Source of the DNA: Pyrocephalus nanus
Taxonomy: Eukaryota > Chordata > Aves > Passeriformes > Tyrannidae
DNA length: 64,000 nt
Direction: 5' to 3'
NCBI GenBank assembly: GCA_038380795.1
Contig: CM076270.1
Location: 23,390,001 to 23,454,000, forward strand
Below the pieces are notes generated by a model that saw nothing but the letters and a program-made list of their open reading frames with translations, was not told the DNA's origin and ran no database searches. Positions 1 to 47,300 of this stretch are shown piece by piece. Position 1 is the first letter of the stretch; every line of letters starts with the position of its first letter. Made by a program: the position numbers and the translations under genes.

Positions 1-1
1 A

Positions 2-34405
<34,404 letters not shown>

Positions 34406-34422
<17 letters not shown>

Positions 34423-34468
34423 TGGCACCTCTCTCCTGAAGGGACATACCCTTTCTAGACAATATCAT
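34406..34468 (-). promoter_or_regulatory. upstream ORF overlapping the TRIP12 start codon
   Basis: An ATG at 34468-34466, three bases into exon 2, opens a 20-codon frame ending at TAA 34408-34406. That is 14 bases past the main ATG and out of frame with it. A second ATG in the same upstream frame has G at -3. Overlapping upstream ORFs usually lower main-frame initiation, and the weak main-start context would add to this. The frame is certain; the regulatory effect is inferred. Confidence 0.5.
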
Positions 34469-34689
34469 TCACTGCAAGGCAAGAGAGAAAGAGTCATAAG
34501 GCATGTGGCATGAAGGCTCACTGCCCTGCCTCCAGAGGCAAATGCCAAATGCTATTGTTCAAGCAAAAACTTAAGACAAAAACCCCTGAACAACTTTTAA
34601 TTAAAAGACATGTGGACCAAGACTCTCCTCAAGAACATTTAAAACCTTCATACAGAGCAACCACTTTCAGGTATATATAGCATACAGTT

Positions 34690-34756
34690 AACCTTTTGGA
34701 CTAGATGATCTTTAAAGGTCCTTTCCAACCCAAACTCCTCAGTGACTCTATGATGA
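34690..34756 (+). mobile_element. CR1 LINE 3'-tail fragment
   Basis: The string 'ttggactagatgatctttaa' followed by 'aggtcctttccaacccaaac' and a decayed 'tgactctatgatga' tail is the characteristic CR1 3' end. It is about 70 bases long, plus orientation, 220 bases upstream of the start-codon exon in transcript terms. Confidence 0.85.
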
Positions 34757-36970
34757 CATGCTTCTTTTCTGGCAGCTTCTGGAATTGTGTTGAGACGACG
34801 CAAATGTAAATCAGGAGAACCTGTGTTTATCAACATTACAGAAAAACTCCATGCTTGATGGAGAGCAACAGTATTCAAGTATTTTAGCTCTCATTGGGGG
34901 AGATGAGAAGGCCAGTTTCAAGAACAAGCAATGGTATTCACAAGATTACACAAATAACTTTACTATGCTTTAAAGCAGCTTCTTTCTCCAGTCAGATTTA
35001 TGCAACTTTTGCTTACATAAAGCAAGATATTTAACAATTCATGAAAAGAGATCTAGCTAAATAAGCAAGAAGTTCTTGCTCACAAGAGCTTAATGGGTGG
35101 GAAAAGGTGTTTGAGACAGAAGGACTAATGAGTGCACACAATTATTTTTAAAAACTAATCAATATGATGGCCTTGTATTACTGCTCTTGGAATTGCTTTG
35201 TGACTGCTACAGATATACAGATACTTTAATAATTACTTATGAGAAACTACATAACACCCAGCTGCAGTCCTCAGAAACAGAGGCATTTCAAGAACAAGCC
35301 TCACTTAATTCCTCAGTGAAGAGAGGTGACTTCTGTATGCTGTGCTAAATCAGTATTATCAGGTAGAGAGCGTAGCAACAGGACCACAACCAGCAAATCC
35401 AGTTCTACTGTTTCTAATTTTGTGGAATCTGGTAAGAAAAGGTTATTTGCAGGTGAAAAAATAGCCATAAGAAGTGTGTTCTTGTTTAAGGACACAACAG
35501 TCTACATGGCAATTTGGTATCTATTATATCAATAGCACAGCAAGCAAGAAGTCTGCCAGGAGAAAAGTTTAAAACATGTCAGCTGCGGATTCAAACTGAA
35601 ATGTCTCCAATGAAATAACTCTCCAGATCTGGCACTGTCAGTAAAGCCAGTGAACAGTTGACTATAATTGCCTATTTCTCTGAAAGGGCCTACAGAACTG
35701 AACAAAGAAGGGGTGGGGGTCAGAAGGAATCCTGAGTGATGCAGTTTTACTGCAGGCCAGAAGAACCCAGGCACATGAACTGGAATTATGCAAACCATTA
35801 CCTCACATATCACACTAAAAGGAACATGTAAATCATCAAGACACCTGCACAGTGCAAGAAATTATTGATCAGGGTTCTGCTAGCTCAGACTCAGTCCTGT
35901 TACACTGTAATAACACAACTGAAAAGCTCACACTTAGCATGCCAGAAATATTTTAAATAAGCTCCAAGAGTCAAATAAGAACAAGTTAGGCAGAAGAACT
36001 GCTCCCCATCCTAATCCCCATATCACAAGAGTAAAAATCGTCTTTTTTTAAAGTTTTTCATGTTCTTTCCACTGTGAGGTCCCACACAGCAGCAGACAGC
36101 AAAAGCAGAAAGCAGGATTGACAAACAAGTCAATTCTACCTTTGCTGTTGTTTTTTATTGGTTGGTTGTTTGGGGTTTTTTACCTTATGCTTAGGAATAG
36201 AAGGAATATAAGTAAATTGAAAGAATATAAGTAAAGTACAAAATACACAGTCCCACAAAACAGAGTAGTTTGATGAACCTTAGAGCTAGAAGTCTTGATG
36301 ACTAAGAGCCAGGAAAGCTGTAAACCCCACTCCTCCAAAGGTGAGCTTCCCATCTTCACAATTATTTCCAGCTCCTTCATCATAACCAATATTCCCACTG
36401 ACAGGAAGGTTTAAAGCTTTGCAGTAATACATGGCACCATTAGTCTACGACTTCTTATACTTTAGAGCACAAAAAGATTCCCAGTGAAAAAGAAAAGGGC
36501 TGGAATAAGCTGGAAATCCTGCCAGTTTACTGGGGTAGCCATATTAGCCAAGCTGAGGAGTGTAAGTGGCAGCATTCTCTGTAAACACCAAGGCAAGGAA
36601 CAAAGCCCAGCATTAACCAGGCTGAAAAGTGACCGAGGTTCCAGCCCCACCTGGGGGTGTCACTGAAGTCCATCACAGGCACTGTCAAATATTGTTGTGC
36701 ATTCTCTTTTTGTTTCCTTGTATTCAAACAAACAAAAAAATCTTCTTTACTATGAGAAAGGAGGTGCATTTTGTCTGCTTTCTAAAAGGAGTAGTGTCCC
36801 CTTCTGTAAAAGGTCAACTGAGGTTGGAACTCTGTAGTGTCAAACTTTTAGTCCTGTCCTACTACAAAATGGTGTCCACAGAACTGCTGTCCCACCTCAG
36901 TGTGCATTCCAGCAGGTTTCCTTCCGAAAGGAGCAGGGCTCACCCAGAGCTCTGCCAGCTCAGCCACAAG

Positions 36971-37485
36971 CTTTCCCACCCAGTGGCTAGGCTGGGACCA
37001 TGTTTGGGATCTGTGTGGAACACAGGGTTGATAACAGAGGTGTTTCTGTTCCTGATGAGCAGTGCTTACACAGAGCCAAGGCCTTCTCTGCTGCTCACAC
37101 CGCCACGCTGGGAGGGAGGCTGGGAGGAGACAGAGCCGGGACAGGTGATCCCAACTCACCAAAGGGATATTCCAGCCCACATGGCATCATGTTCAGGAGA
37201 TAAAGTGGAGGGAAGGAGGAAGGGGAGGATATTGGAGTGATGGTCACTGTTGCATTTCATGGGGCCCTGCTCTCCTGGAGATGGCTGAACACCTGCCTGC
37301 CCTTGGGAAGCGGTGAAGGAATTCCTCGTCTTGCTTTGCTTGCACGAGCAGCTTTTTCTTTCCCTTCTAAACTGTCTTCATCTTAGCTCACAACTTTCCT
37401 GGCTTTTGCCCTTCCCATTCTCTCCCCAGTCCTGCTGGTGGAGGAGTGAGTGAGTGGCTGGCTGGGGTTAAACCACAGCCAGACA
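36971..37485 (+). mobile_element. ERV LTR, nearly full length, 5' truncated
   Basis: Shares its first 160 bases with the LTR at 33.5 kb and continues through 'accaaagggatattccagcc', a decayed TATA-like 'gagataaagtgg', 'cttctaaactgtcttcatct' and the end 'ggggttaaaccacagccaga'. The overall plan matches avian LTRs with TG...CA ends. The first 30 or so bases are missing. No internal viral region adjoins it, so it reads as a solo LTR, antisense to TRIP12 in intron 1. Confidence 0.85.
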
Positions 37486-40400
37486 CTTCAACAAGACTGT
37501 GCTTAGAAGTTATGCAGCACAATGTGCTGTCATGCACATGATATTTTCAGCTGTGTAGAAGAATGAAATGACAGCTGTTTTACCCTGTAAGGCATCTGTC
37601 AAGTCAAGATAATGTCCAGAATTATTTTCTGTATTGAAACCATTCAACTTGACTGCATTTCTTATTGTGTACTTGTTACCATCTGACTCCCAGTTTGCTT
37701 TTTAATATAATGCTGCTTCATGATTCAACTGTGACCTTTAACATCAAAACACTAACTTAAGTCTCACTGCAAGTATCTGAAGCCCCTCAACACCATGTGC
37801 CCAGTCAGTCCAGTAACAGAGATGTTTTCACAACTGTGTCTTCCACATGCTGGAACCACGAGAGCCCTGAGGTTCCTAAATCTGAACTGCTCTCATTCAC
37901 ACTTGTCCCTCCACGTGTGAGTCTCACTCTAAGCACTTGGCTTATTCTTTCCCATCTTTGCACACTTTAATTCAAAGGAAATGTGCAAGCCAGTAGAGAT
38001 CAGCCAAATGTGCCACTGCAGTCCTGTCAGATTTTAAGATCATTTCCTTAGCTACACTGAACGTTCCTCCCCACACCCACAATCAATGAGAAAAAGCTAC
38101 CACTGTACATCAGATCTCTGTGCTTCTGTTGACTAACTTTGGGATTTTGGAATTTTTCAGTTCAGGCTCTCTCCTAGCATGAAGTTATCTGCAAACAAAC
38201 CACTTTAGTTAACGTCTCCTTGTCCATATTCCCAGCTGTAACGATGCCAAAGCACTGGCCCACAGATGCTCTCATTGTAAGCAGACTCTTAAGAGTGAGG
38301 ATGAATTCCAAAAGCCAGCATTTCAAATAAACCCACAACAGATCTTCTGAAGCTGTGGAACAGCACTGGTATCCGATGCTTTTTATCCTGCAGAGTGTTC
38401 CTGGGTTGTAGCAAACATTATGTGATAACTATTTACAGTCATCTTCGTCACTGTACAGGGAAGCAACTCGAATTAATTCCTGCAGACCTAACATACCTCT
38501 TGCAAACACTACAGCTGATGGACAGCCAACAGACTGCCTGGAGAGGTTCTGCAGGAACACAAGACAAAAACTACCTGTTAACTTGTCAGGAGCCTTTATC
38601 CCAGTGGGAAAGCCAACAGGAAATGAGTAACACTCTTCCATGTTTTTGAAGCAAACAGAAGAAACAGGCAACTCCACAACAAGCCTGGATGAGCTTTTAC
38701 TTAACACCCTGATCACTCCCTGAAGGATACTGGGAGCTGGAATGGAGCTGTGACACAGGCTACAGAGAGGAAAAGAGAGGAAAACTGAACAGCTCCAGTA
38801 GGCTCTGGGGCCACTAACAGAGTAACAAGATAAACCAGCAACAATGCCTGTAAAAAATGAACTGAGCTCTTTCACAAGAGCCTCCTAATCTACCTGTGTG
38901 AGCCCTAAAACCTGTCTGTTTGGGGGTTTTATTTGTTTGGATTTTTAAGTTCTTCTCAAGAATCCTTTCAGGCTCTTTCACTTCAGTTTCCAGAACATTT
39001 CAGGACATGCCCAGCACCTCTGCCCACAATGCTCCATTATAATACCTGTTATCTGCTTGGGGCTGAGCTCAGTACACTGGTCAGCACATTTTCTCCTTGA
39101 TACCTCAGCCCAAAAAACCCTGTGCCTTATTTAATGCTGCTGCAGCAACCCAAGGCCTCAAAACTGCGAAGACTGCCTGCCCTGAGGTCAGTATTAGGCA
39201 AAAAAAAGGGGGGAGAAGGACATGGCAGGAGGATGTTTATGTGCCTTGGAAGTTCAGAACATTTTCTTCCAGCAAGCTGCACATCTTGCCAGCCAGAACT
39301 CCGAGTCTGGCGGACAGATCAGAAAATATTACGTCTGAGACTTCAGATTTGTATTCATTTACTTCAGTGTAGACAACATTAATTTCCTTGTTCGGCTGTT
39401 TCTGTGGTAAATCCAGTCGCTCAAGACAGAAACAACATTCTAAATATACAAACATACAACACCTTCGAGAGTTAAGACTTTAATTGCAACTAAACTGAAG
39501 GACCTACTGCCTATAGTTCAGTGACTGCTGAATTGTTTTAGGTCTACATTACCTCATTTTCAACTGATCTCACAGCTGCACCTCATTTTTGCTCACTGCT
39601 CACAAGATTCTCCTTATTTACCTGCCGACACACACACCTATTTTCTTGCCTTACAAGCAAGCACTTGCAAGTACTCATTCAATTACTTCAACTACTTCAC
39701 CAGCTTAAATTGAGTTCTTAGGCCAGAAAGTTGCTTTAAACTCAGTGATGTGCAGCTGATTTTGACACAATACTCTTCCTTGCTATACTCTCCAAACTCA
39801 GTCATCCACTCTGCTCAATTCTTTCTCCAGTGAGGTGCTCACCTTGAAACATAAATTTCATGAAAAGCTCCATGCAGGCAGAAGCTTGCATTTTCAATTC
39901 AGCAGACTCTCATCCCTTCTAATTGTAGAAGTAGTTCATGGAAGAATTTAGGGAGTAGATAAAACAACATACCGAAAACTTCCTAGGAAAATTTTCTGCA
40001 ACATTTCCTAAATTCTCATCATGCCTCCTTTCCTTCCAGACAGCAATTTTCTGTGCACAAACAAGGGGAAGCTATGTTCTCCACTGAGCTGCAAGGTGCA
40101 GCTGCACTCATGCAGATCCTGGGGTACTCAGCTGCAGGAAAGCACACACAAATGCATGCACAAACACCAGAGCAAGTTCAGTACATACAGAAGAATCTTC
40201 AGGACAAACAAGCCTGTACAGCCTCCTAATACTGTGACATTACCTCACTGCTAACAAGATGGACAAGTAGGTATCAAGGAGGTTTCTTCTGGTTGTGAAG
40301 AAATTGATTTCTACCCCTCAGGCATAGAATTTCTACAGATCTAAAGAACTGCCTCACTTTTGTCACCCCTCTCTGAAGATATTAATAAAGTATTGATGGG

Positions 40401-40504
40401 AAGAGAAGTGGAGTTTAACAGCACAGAGAGGCAAACTGTCAGAGCAGGGACCTTTTTGAGGGAGGGCTCAACTGCAGTACAAGAGTTGAAGTCACAATGA
40501 TTAA

Positions 40505-40700
40505 AAATACCTTGGCTGGAAAGGATCTCTCGAGATCATATCGTCCAACCAGCTGCTGAAAGTACAAGCCCAGACCACGCTGGAGACCTCTCAATCTGAG
40601 AGGTGCCACCTGCCAGCCCCGATGACAGAACAACCCCCAGCTCTGAGAGTGCTCCTGCCGCTTCAGCTCCTCCAGAGTGCAGGCCAGTAACCTGCACCAG
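40505..40700 (-). mobile_element. CR1-like LINE 3' fragment, antisense
   Basis: 'ctggaaaggatctctcgaga' followed by 'tcatatcgtccaacc' is the reverse complement of a CR1 3' end. The stretch after it resembles the internal CR1 tail region but is diverged, so the right border is uncertain. Confidence 0.6.
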
Positions 40701-43700
40701 GATGAGCCAGTATGGAGAATCAGCATGTAAGCTACGAATTTCACAGGAGTCTCTGGAGATACCACAGATTTAGGACTAGCTCACTTGTCCTTTTTTACGC
40801 TGAGTAAAATATGACAACACATGTGCTATTAATACAGGGATTTTTCCAAATTGCCAACAAAAAAAAGCTTCAGCACAACATTCTTCCAAGATTCATTTAC
40901 AGTGGAAGAGTTCTTTTTAATTCAGCTCCTCTACAATCATTCACGTGGAAGCATTTCTTAACCATTTCAAAAATACCCCACATACTAAAGAAAGGAAACT
41001 TCTCAAATACCAGGAGGCCATAAATACACTCAAGCTACAGACTCAAAAGGAAAAAAAAACAGTAATAAAATAAATCAGTAAGCAGCCTCTGGGCCCTGAT
41101 GAATTAGAAATGAGCTTGCCCTTAGCCAGTCTCTCACAAGCCCAGATCTTGCCCAGCCTTCCAGCCAAGAGAGTGGAGATGCCAAAGGTCACCTTCACAA
41201 CAATCAGTAAAACAGGTGGCTTCAAACCTGAAAGGATGAAACCACGAGGCTTAGAGTCTCTAAACTGCATCTATGTTTACGTGTGTCTAATGACACAAAG
41301 ATTGGGAAGAGAAAGCCTGGCATGAAAGGGGAAGGGCCAAAAATATCTTCATTTGTGATCTCATGGCTGGAACCAAGGGGAACTATTCTGCTAACTGAAA
41401 GTTCAAATATTCATCACCTGAAACTGAAGATTTACAAGTTCCCACAGGAGATAAGCACACTGAAAACGCCTCTGAAATGATGCAAACACTATTTGCTAGA
41501 GGAATGGCCAGGTTGTTGGGAACTGTGAGGTCCAACAGGTCACACGTGCCATGATCCCAAGCCAGAAAAGCAGATCCCTACCTACTGACTTCTGTCTGGG
41601 GAAAGGACTGGAAGACACCTGTGCAGAAGACATGGTGGTTTGAGATCACTTGAATTCGAAGTCTGAGATTGCAGAAAACTTTCACAGGACCTGGTGTGGA
41701 AAAACAAACTGGGGATGTCTTCAGTGGCCCAGAAGAAGCTTAAAACTTGTTCCATGAAGATTACCAAGAACTGACACCGATCATTCCCTTAGCAATACAA
41801 CAGTGGATAGGCCTAAATGTCACAGCCAGAACCTCAGGGAATCCTCCTGGACTATGGAAAAGTCAAGCTGAAACAGCAAATGGGACACTACCCAAAATCA
41901 CAGAGAAGTACAGCAACCTGTCAGTTCAGTAACCAAGAGATGCTTATGGATTGTCTGGAGGGCCAAAAGTTTGAAAAAAGAAGAACTTGCAAAAGTTATA
42001 ACATCCCCATTCATCTGATAGCTTAAAGGAACCAAAACAACCCGCTCACGTTCTGTTCTGGATATGTTTGCACAGGATACACGGGCAGGCTCAGGTGTCT
42101 CAGGTCTGATTGTAAAATTGGTGTTCCCAGCACGTGGTACACAGGAATCCACAGCTTCATTTCATCACTGAAGGAAAAGGAATCACCACATTCATGCACT
42201 GGGAAACTGGACCAGGACTAGATCTTAACTGAGCTCTTGCAAGCTGGTTAAGGGGCTGCCTAACACTGGGATAGTGAAAGCCTTCAGTTCTGCCACCTCA
42301 GTGCTTTGTTTCTCTTATGTTCATCAAGAACAGGAATACTACAATTTATGTCACTGTTTGGTTCATGAAACACCACAAGTGTCATTCAGATCTTTGATCC
42401 TCATTCAAATGAGAAGCTGGGAAAAACAGAAAGCATTTCATTTTTTCTCTTGCTTCTCTGTAGTTTTGCATTGTGTTTTAAAAGTGCTGCCAACAGCAAC
42501 TATTCCTCTTTGTTTTGAGTGTATCAGTAATGGAGTTAATTATAAAAATAATATCTTTGAACATTTATTGAAAACTTCTTTCAAAGAATTTGCCCTTGTA
42601 AAACAATTCAAATAATTAAGTTGTTCTTCTCCAAATAAGCCAAGTTTGTTACCCTTCCATGTCACCATCTGTAACATGCCCAAACCAGTTCCATATAAGT
42701 TCTCCTGCAGTGTATGGTTTGACTTGAATTCATTAATGAAGGAAGAGAAGGCTCTCTCAGTGGTAGAGGGCCAGGACTCAACACTTCAAGAAAATATTTT
42801 CATGTTTACAACACCTGTAGCTTCTCAGTCTGAATTCAGTGTTCTATTTCATGCTGGTTTTCAGTCAGCTATGCATTAAGTTCTGTTGCATAATTCAGTC
42901 AACTCTGCAGCAGTTCAATTTTTTTTCTATGCACAAATATAAAGATTATCAAAATATAAAGAACCCAGAAACTCCTGAATCAATTCATATTCAGTAAAAG
43001 AACAGTCTGACCAGGATAGCTGCAAGACAGGCAGAGACAACTCAGCTGAAGAGACAGCCACGTTTACCCTACAAGAGTCTCAATATGCAATTCTGCCTGG
43101 TACTCAAACAGGTGTGGTTCCAGCTTGTTAGCAGCAATGGAAATAACAGTTCTTTTCCTTTTTAAAATTAAACAAAAGCATTCATATCTCTCCAATGAAA
43201 AGGACCATATTTTCCAGCAGCCAAATTCTGACCAAAACTCTGCCGTTTGTACCCAGAGTGAATTATTGTGAGCCCATTTCTCGCAGACTCCCAATAAAAA
43301 CCATCACAAACCATAAAAGTAAAATCTTATCTGACCTTTACTGTCAGCTTATCCATTCTCCTTGTTCAGTAGAAGCCAGAAGTCAGTGTCTGTATGGTGG
43401 GTTAACCTTTCACTAACATTATTAAAAAAAAAAAAACAAAAAAAAAAAAACAACCACACTGCCTGGCTAGAATGAAGGAGAAGATGCTCTTCAGAAGACA
43501 GGAATGAATTTGAATGAGAAACTTTCACCTTCTGCATTCTGAGACATGAATGAAAGCACAGAATGCTTTCTGAAGAACAGATCAGTGACACTGCCAGAGA
43601 AGAAAAGTTACAAGGCAGGTGGTCAAGCTAAGACCAAGTAAACAGGTGTAGCAAACTTGGGACAGGGCACATTTATTACCAGTGGGAAAAAAAGGAAAAA

Positions 43701-44360
43701 AAAAAAAACAGTTGAGTAATGAGTGCAAATTTCAATTTAGAAGCTTCATTTCATTATTGTCATGTAAGGAAACCAAGAAGTACCCAAAATCATCCCTGAC
43801 TCCCAATCTGCCCTGCCCAATTCTTAATGCCCAGCTGCCTTTGAGCTCCATTTACTTCAGCACCCGAGCCTGAATGCAGCACCTCCTGCCACACCACCGA
43901 GCCTCTGCTCTGTTCTAGTGCCACAGACCAGATGGTGCCTTATTTGCAGCCTGCCATTCACCTGCATCTGCCACACACAGCCCTCAAGCAAAACCGAGTG
44001 CAACAGCACAAGACAAACAGTGCTATGGTACAAAGCCATGTCCTACCTGCAGAGCCTGTTAGACAATACAAGCCCCAAGCTGCAGCATGGCAGGCTGCCT
44101 GAGCCCTGCCAAGTTCCTCAGCAACTTCTGCCAAGCTGTCTTAAATTACAGAGAGACCCAGGGAGCTCAGTGGCTAGTAAAACATAGTTTGGTCACCCAC
44201 AGTCTAAATTAACACGAGATAATCTCTGCAATCTTCCAGACAACTGGGAGGGGAGAGTCAAAACCAAACAAACAAAAAAAACTTTTATTAGCCTCTAAAA
44301 TGAAAAAAAATCAGAGACTAGATCTCACAGAAATTTGTGCTGGAAGAAAAAACACAAAAC

Positions 44361-44391
44361 TTGTTTTTGTTGACTTGTTTTGTTGACTTGT
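44361..44391. repeat. short tandem repeat of a 15-base unit
   Basis: 'ttgtttttgttgac' is followed by 'ttgttttgttgac' and a partial third copy 'ttgtac'. It is T/G-rich intron text, read on the plus strand. Confidence 0.7.
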
Positions 44392-47300
44392 ACATGCAGA
44401 TTAGAGAAGTACACCACAGATAAAGCCAAGATTACAGGTCTAAGAGTCTTATGTAGATCTACCTTGAAAACAAGGTAAAGAGGGAGGAGACTGGGTCTTC
44501 TCTGTGATAATATCCAGCTTCAGCTTTAAACTAGTCTACACATAGAAATATCAAAAGTTGAGAAGCCTGTTCACTCATACTAAAATGTCTTAAGGAAAAA
44601 CACTTCAAAAATAAAAACAATTTCAAAAAAATAATTTATGTTTCCAAGGGCAGGTGGAAGGGTGAGTACTCATCTGTTCTCTACTTACCTAAAATGGGTC
44701 TCAGGTTTCTGCATCTTCAAAATATAATTTAGACAGGTTTTGGATAAATCAGGAGGCTTTAAGGAGTTTTGCTTTGTTTCTTCTACTCACTGATGCCTAG
44801 CACTGACTCAGGCTGATGTTGAGGCCTCCTTTCCTGCACTGTCTTCAGCAGGTTTTGCCATCCTCCCAAATAAAGACTTCTATCCAAATGCTCCACAAAA
44901 AAAGGTCACAGGCCTAATGCATAGCAAGATTCCTACGTCACATGATACCATCTGGGAAATGGTGTAATTGCAGTTGTTGAGGAAGAAACCCAATTAAAAC
45001 AGGTTAAGTTTCCGGCTTCCTCAGCACTCATCTGCATCCAGATCTTTGGCTGTCACAGGAATAGTGCAACAACAAACAAAGGGGTTAAAACTCATTGAAG
45101 TTTTCTACACTGGGCAGCCCTCAAAGCAGTGGTATCTTGGAATGATGTGCCATAGAAGCTTTTCCTCCACCAAAATAAATGTATGCATTTACATTAGACC
45201 TTACAGTGACGTCATTAGGAGCAAGCTCCAACACACATACCAAATCACTGACACAGGCACAATTAAAGACATTTACCGGGTATGAAATCATGAACTGAAC
45301 TACCTACCAGATATCTGCATAGAGAAACAGAAGTTGTGTGTAAGGCTGAACAAAAGGAAGGCACACCCCAAGAAACACCTGTTAAATGCTCAGGATTAAG
45401 CTGTCTTTAAGCTGATCCTACCATTGATAGGATCATGACTTTACAGTGCTCAGAGCTATTCTTTCATGTTCACTACACAGAACAACATACAATATTGGCT
45501 TCCACAACTGTATTTTGGGGAGGCTCAAACTTTTACAGTCATGGGAAAAGTTGTTAAAAGGCAGAGCTTTATAAAAGAATGGAACAATTTATTTATGGCA
45601 CACTTTACTGACAAGTGTCTACTCCACTCTGCACATCCACATCTTTCCAGCACTCAATAAATCAAACAGGTTTGTGGGAACAAGGCACTCTACATGGAAA
45701 TTACAGAGAATGGGAAAGGCAAATGAGTATCCCAAGCACCTGAATACAGAAGGTTAAGATGCTGAACTTACATTAGAGCTCTTTCAAGGGCTTTCTAGCA
45801 GGATGCCAGACTTAGTCTTAATTTCAAGCTAGACAAGAACTCACCATCACTGAATCCTGGCACAGACAAGAGAAGTCTGCTACAAATTCCTCTCTTCCTT
45901 CACGGATGTGCAAGTACCACCAGGCCGTTTTTCTGCTTTACCTCACTGATGATTTTCACCTCATCTTTCCCAGGCTGCCCTCACACTTTCCTTGCACAAG
46001 CAACAAATGTAACTATGCCCATAAGCTACAGTTCACTGGATTAACAAGCTGACACTAATAAGGTGTTTTTTCTAGGGTCATAGCATGGCCAGGTTTGTCA
46101 GTAGTCGATTACCCAGGAAATGCTGCCTCAATCTCTTCAATGTCTTTTGGAACCTTCAGCCAAACTGCTGCTCTGATGTGCTGTAAGGATTCACAGACTG
46201 ATGACAGAACACACAGGAGAAGAACAGAGTTTCTCCACAGCTCCAACATATTTGGAATAAGCAGAGCTGTAAGCTTCGTACAGCTTGAGCAAAATGCTTA
46301 TTTAAGAGCTAGATATTACAATGGCTGATTTGATAAGCCTTTGCTCTTGCAGTTGTGCTGTGACCCAATCAGAATACTCAAGAGTCATCTCCTCTACAGG
46401 TGACCTTTCATCCCACACTAATGTTTTAACTGTGCCTTACCAGTGAACCTACAACTGACTGCCCCAAACAACACACCACTTCTGGCCCTGTCTAGGAGTG
46501 AAAGATAACAGGGCAAGGAAGAGGAGAGGAAGGCAGGGTTTCTCCCAAGTACTCTGTGTGCACATCAGTGACAGAAGATGCTGGAGCCAAGCCATGCATC
46601 CATCTTGCTACGCTCCTAAAAGACATTTTTGCAAACACGAAAATAATCCCACAGTGTTAATATGACACTGAATTGGAAGCGAAGCTCACTTAACTCCTGT
46701 GCAAGATTTCTTGTCTTACTGGTTTATTTTTGTGGGTTGGTTTTTTTTTTCTTGAAAAAATATCCAGAACTACTCCACATCATACTCTTTACTATTTATT
46801 ATAAGCCATTTAATAAAATGCACTAGCAAGGAAGACAAACAAAAGGATATTTAACAGGAGAGGGCACCTTCATCACACTGCAAGGCAGAATAACTCTCTT
46901 TACAAGATGGGAGTAAAATACATACAGAGAATGGAGTGACTCCAAGGAAAGATAAAAGAATAAGAAGTAGACAGGCTCATAAAGAAAGAGGGGGAAATAC
47001 ATGTAGGCCCAGGAGTGAGCAGTGTCTTCCTCCCCACCCCTCAGCATACTATGTTATCACAGCAAATATAAAATGTAGGTATTTCATAAAGGTTGCAGCC
47101 TCTCTTAGTCCTATATCTGCTTTGTTAATTAAAGATACTCAGCTAGGAGCATGCACACCCCCATCCCACACATGAGTAATGCACAAAGAAATGTTTTACT
47201 AATACGAGTATCTTTACTACCTCTAATTCCCCATGTCTTGAAATACATCTTTTCTCCCATCAGCTATCTCCTGGCACCTCCAACCCCCATTAACTATCAA

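Noticed and set aside
36629..37240. A 203-codon plus-strand frame
   Set aside because: Its right part lies in the LTR at 37.0 kb, whose non-coding text appears again in the 33.5-kb LTR; the left part matches nothing.
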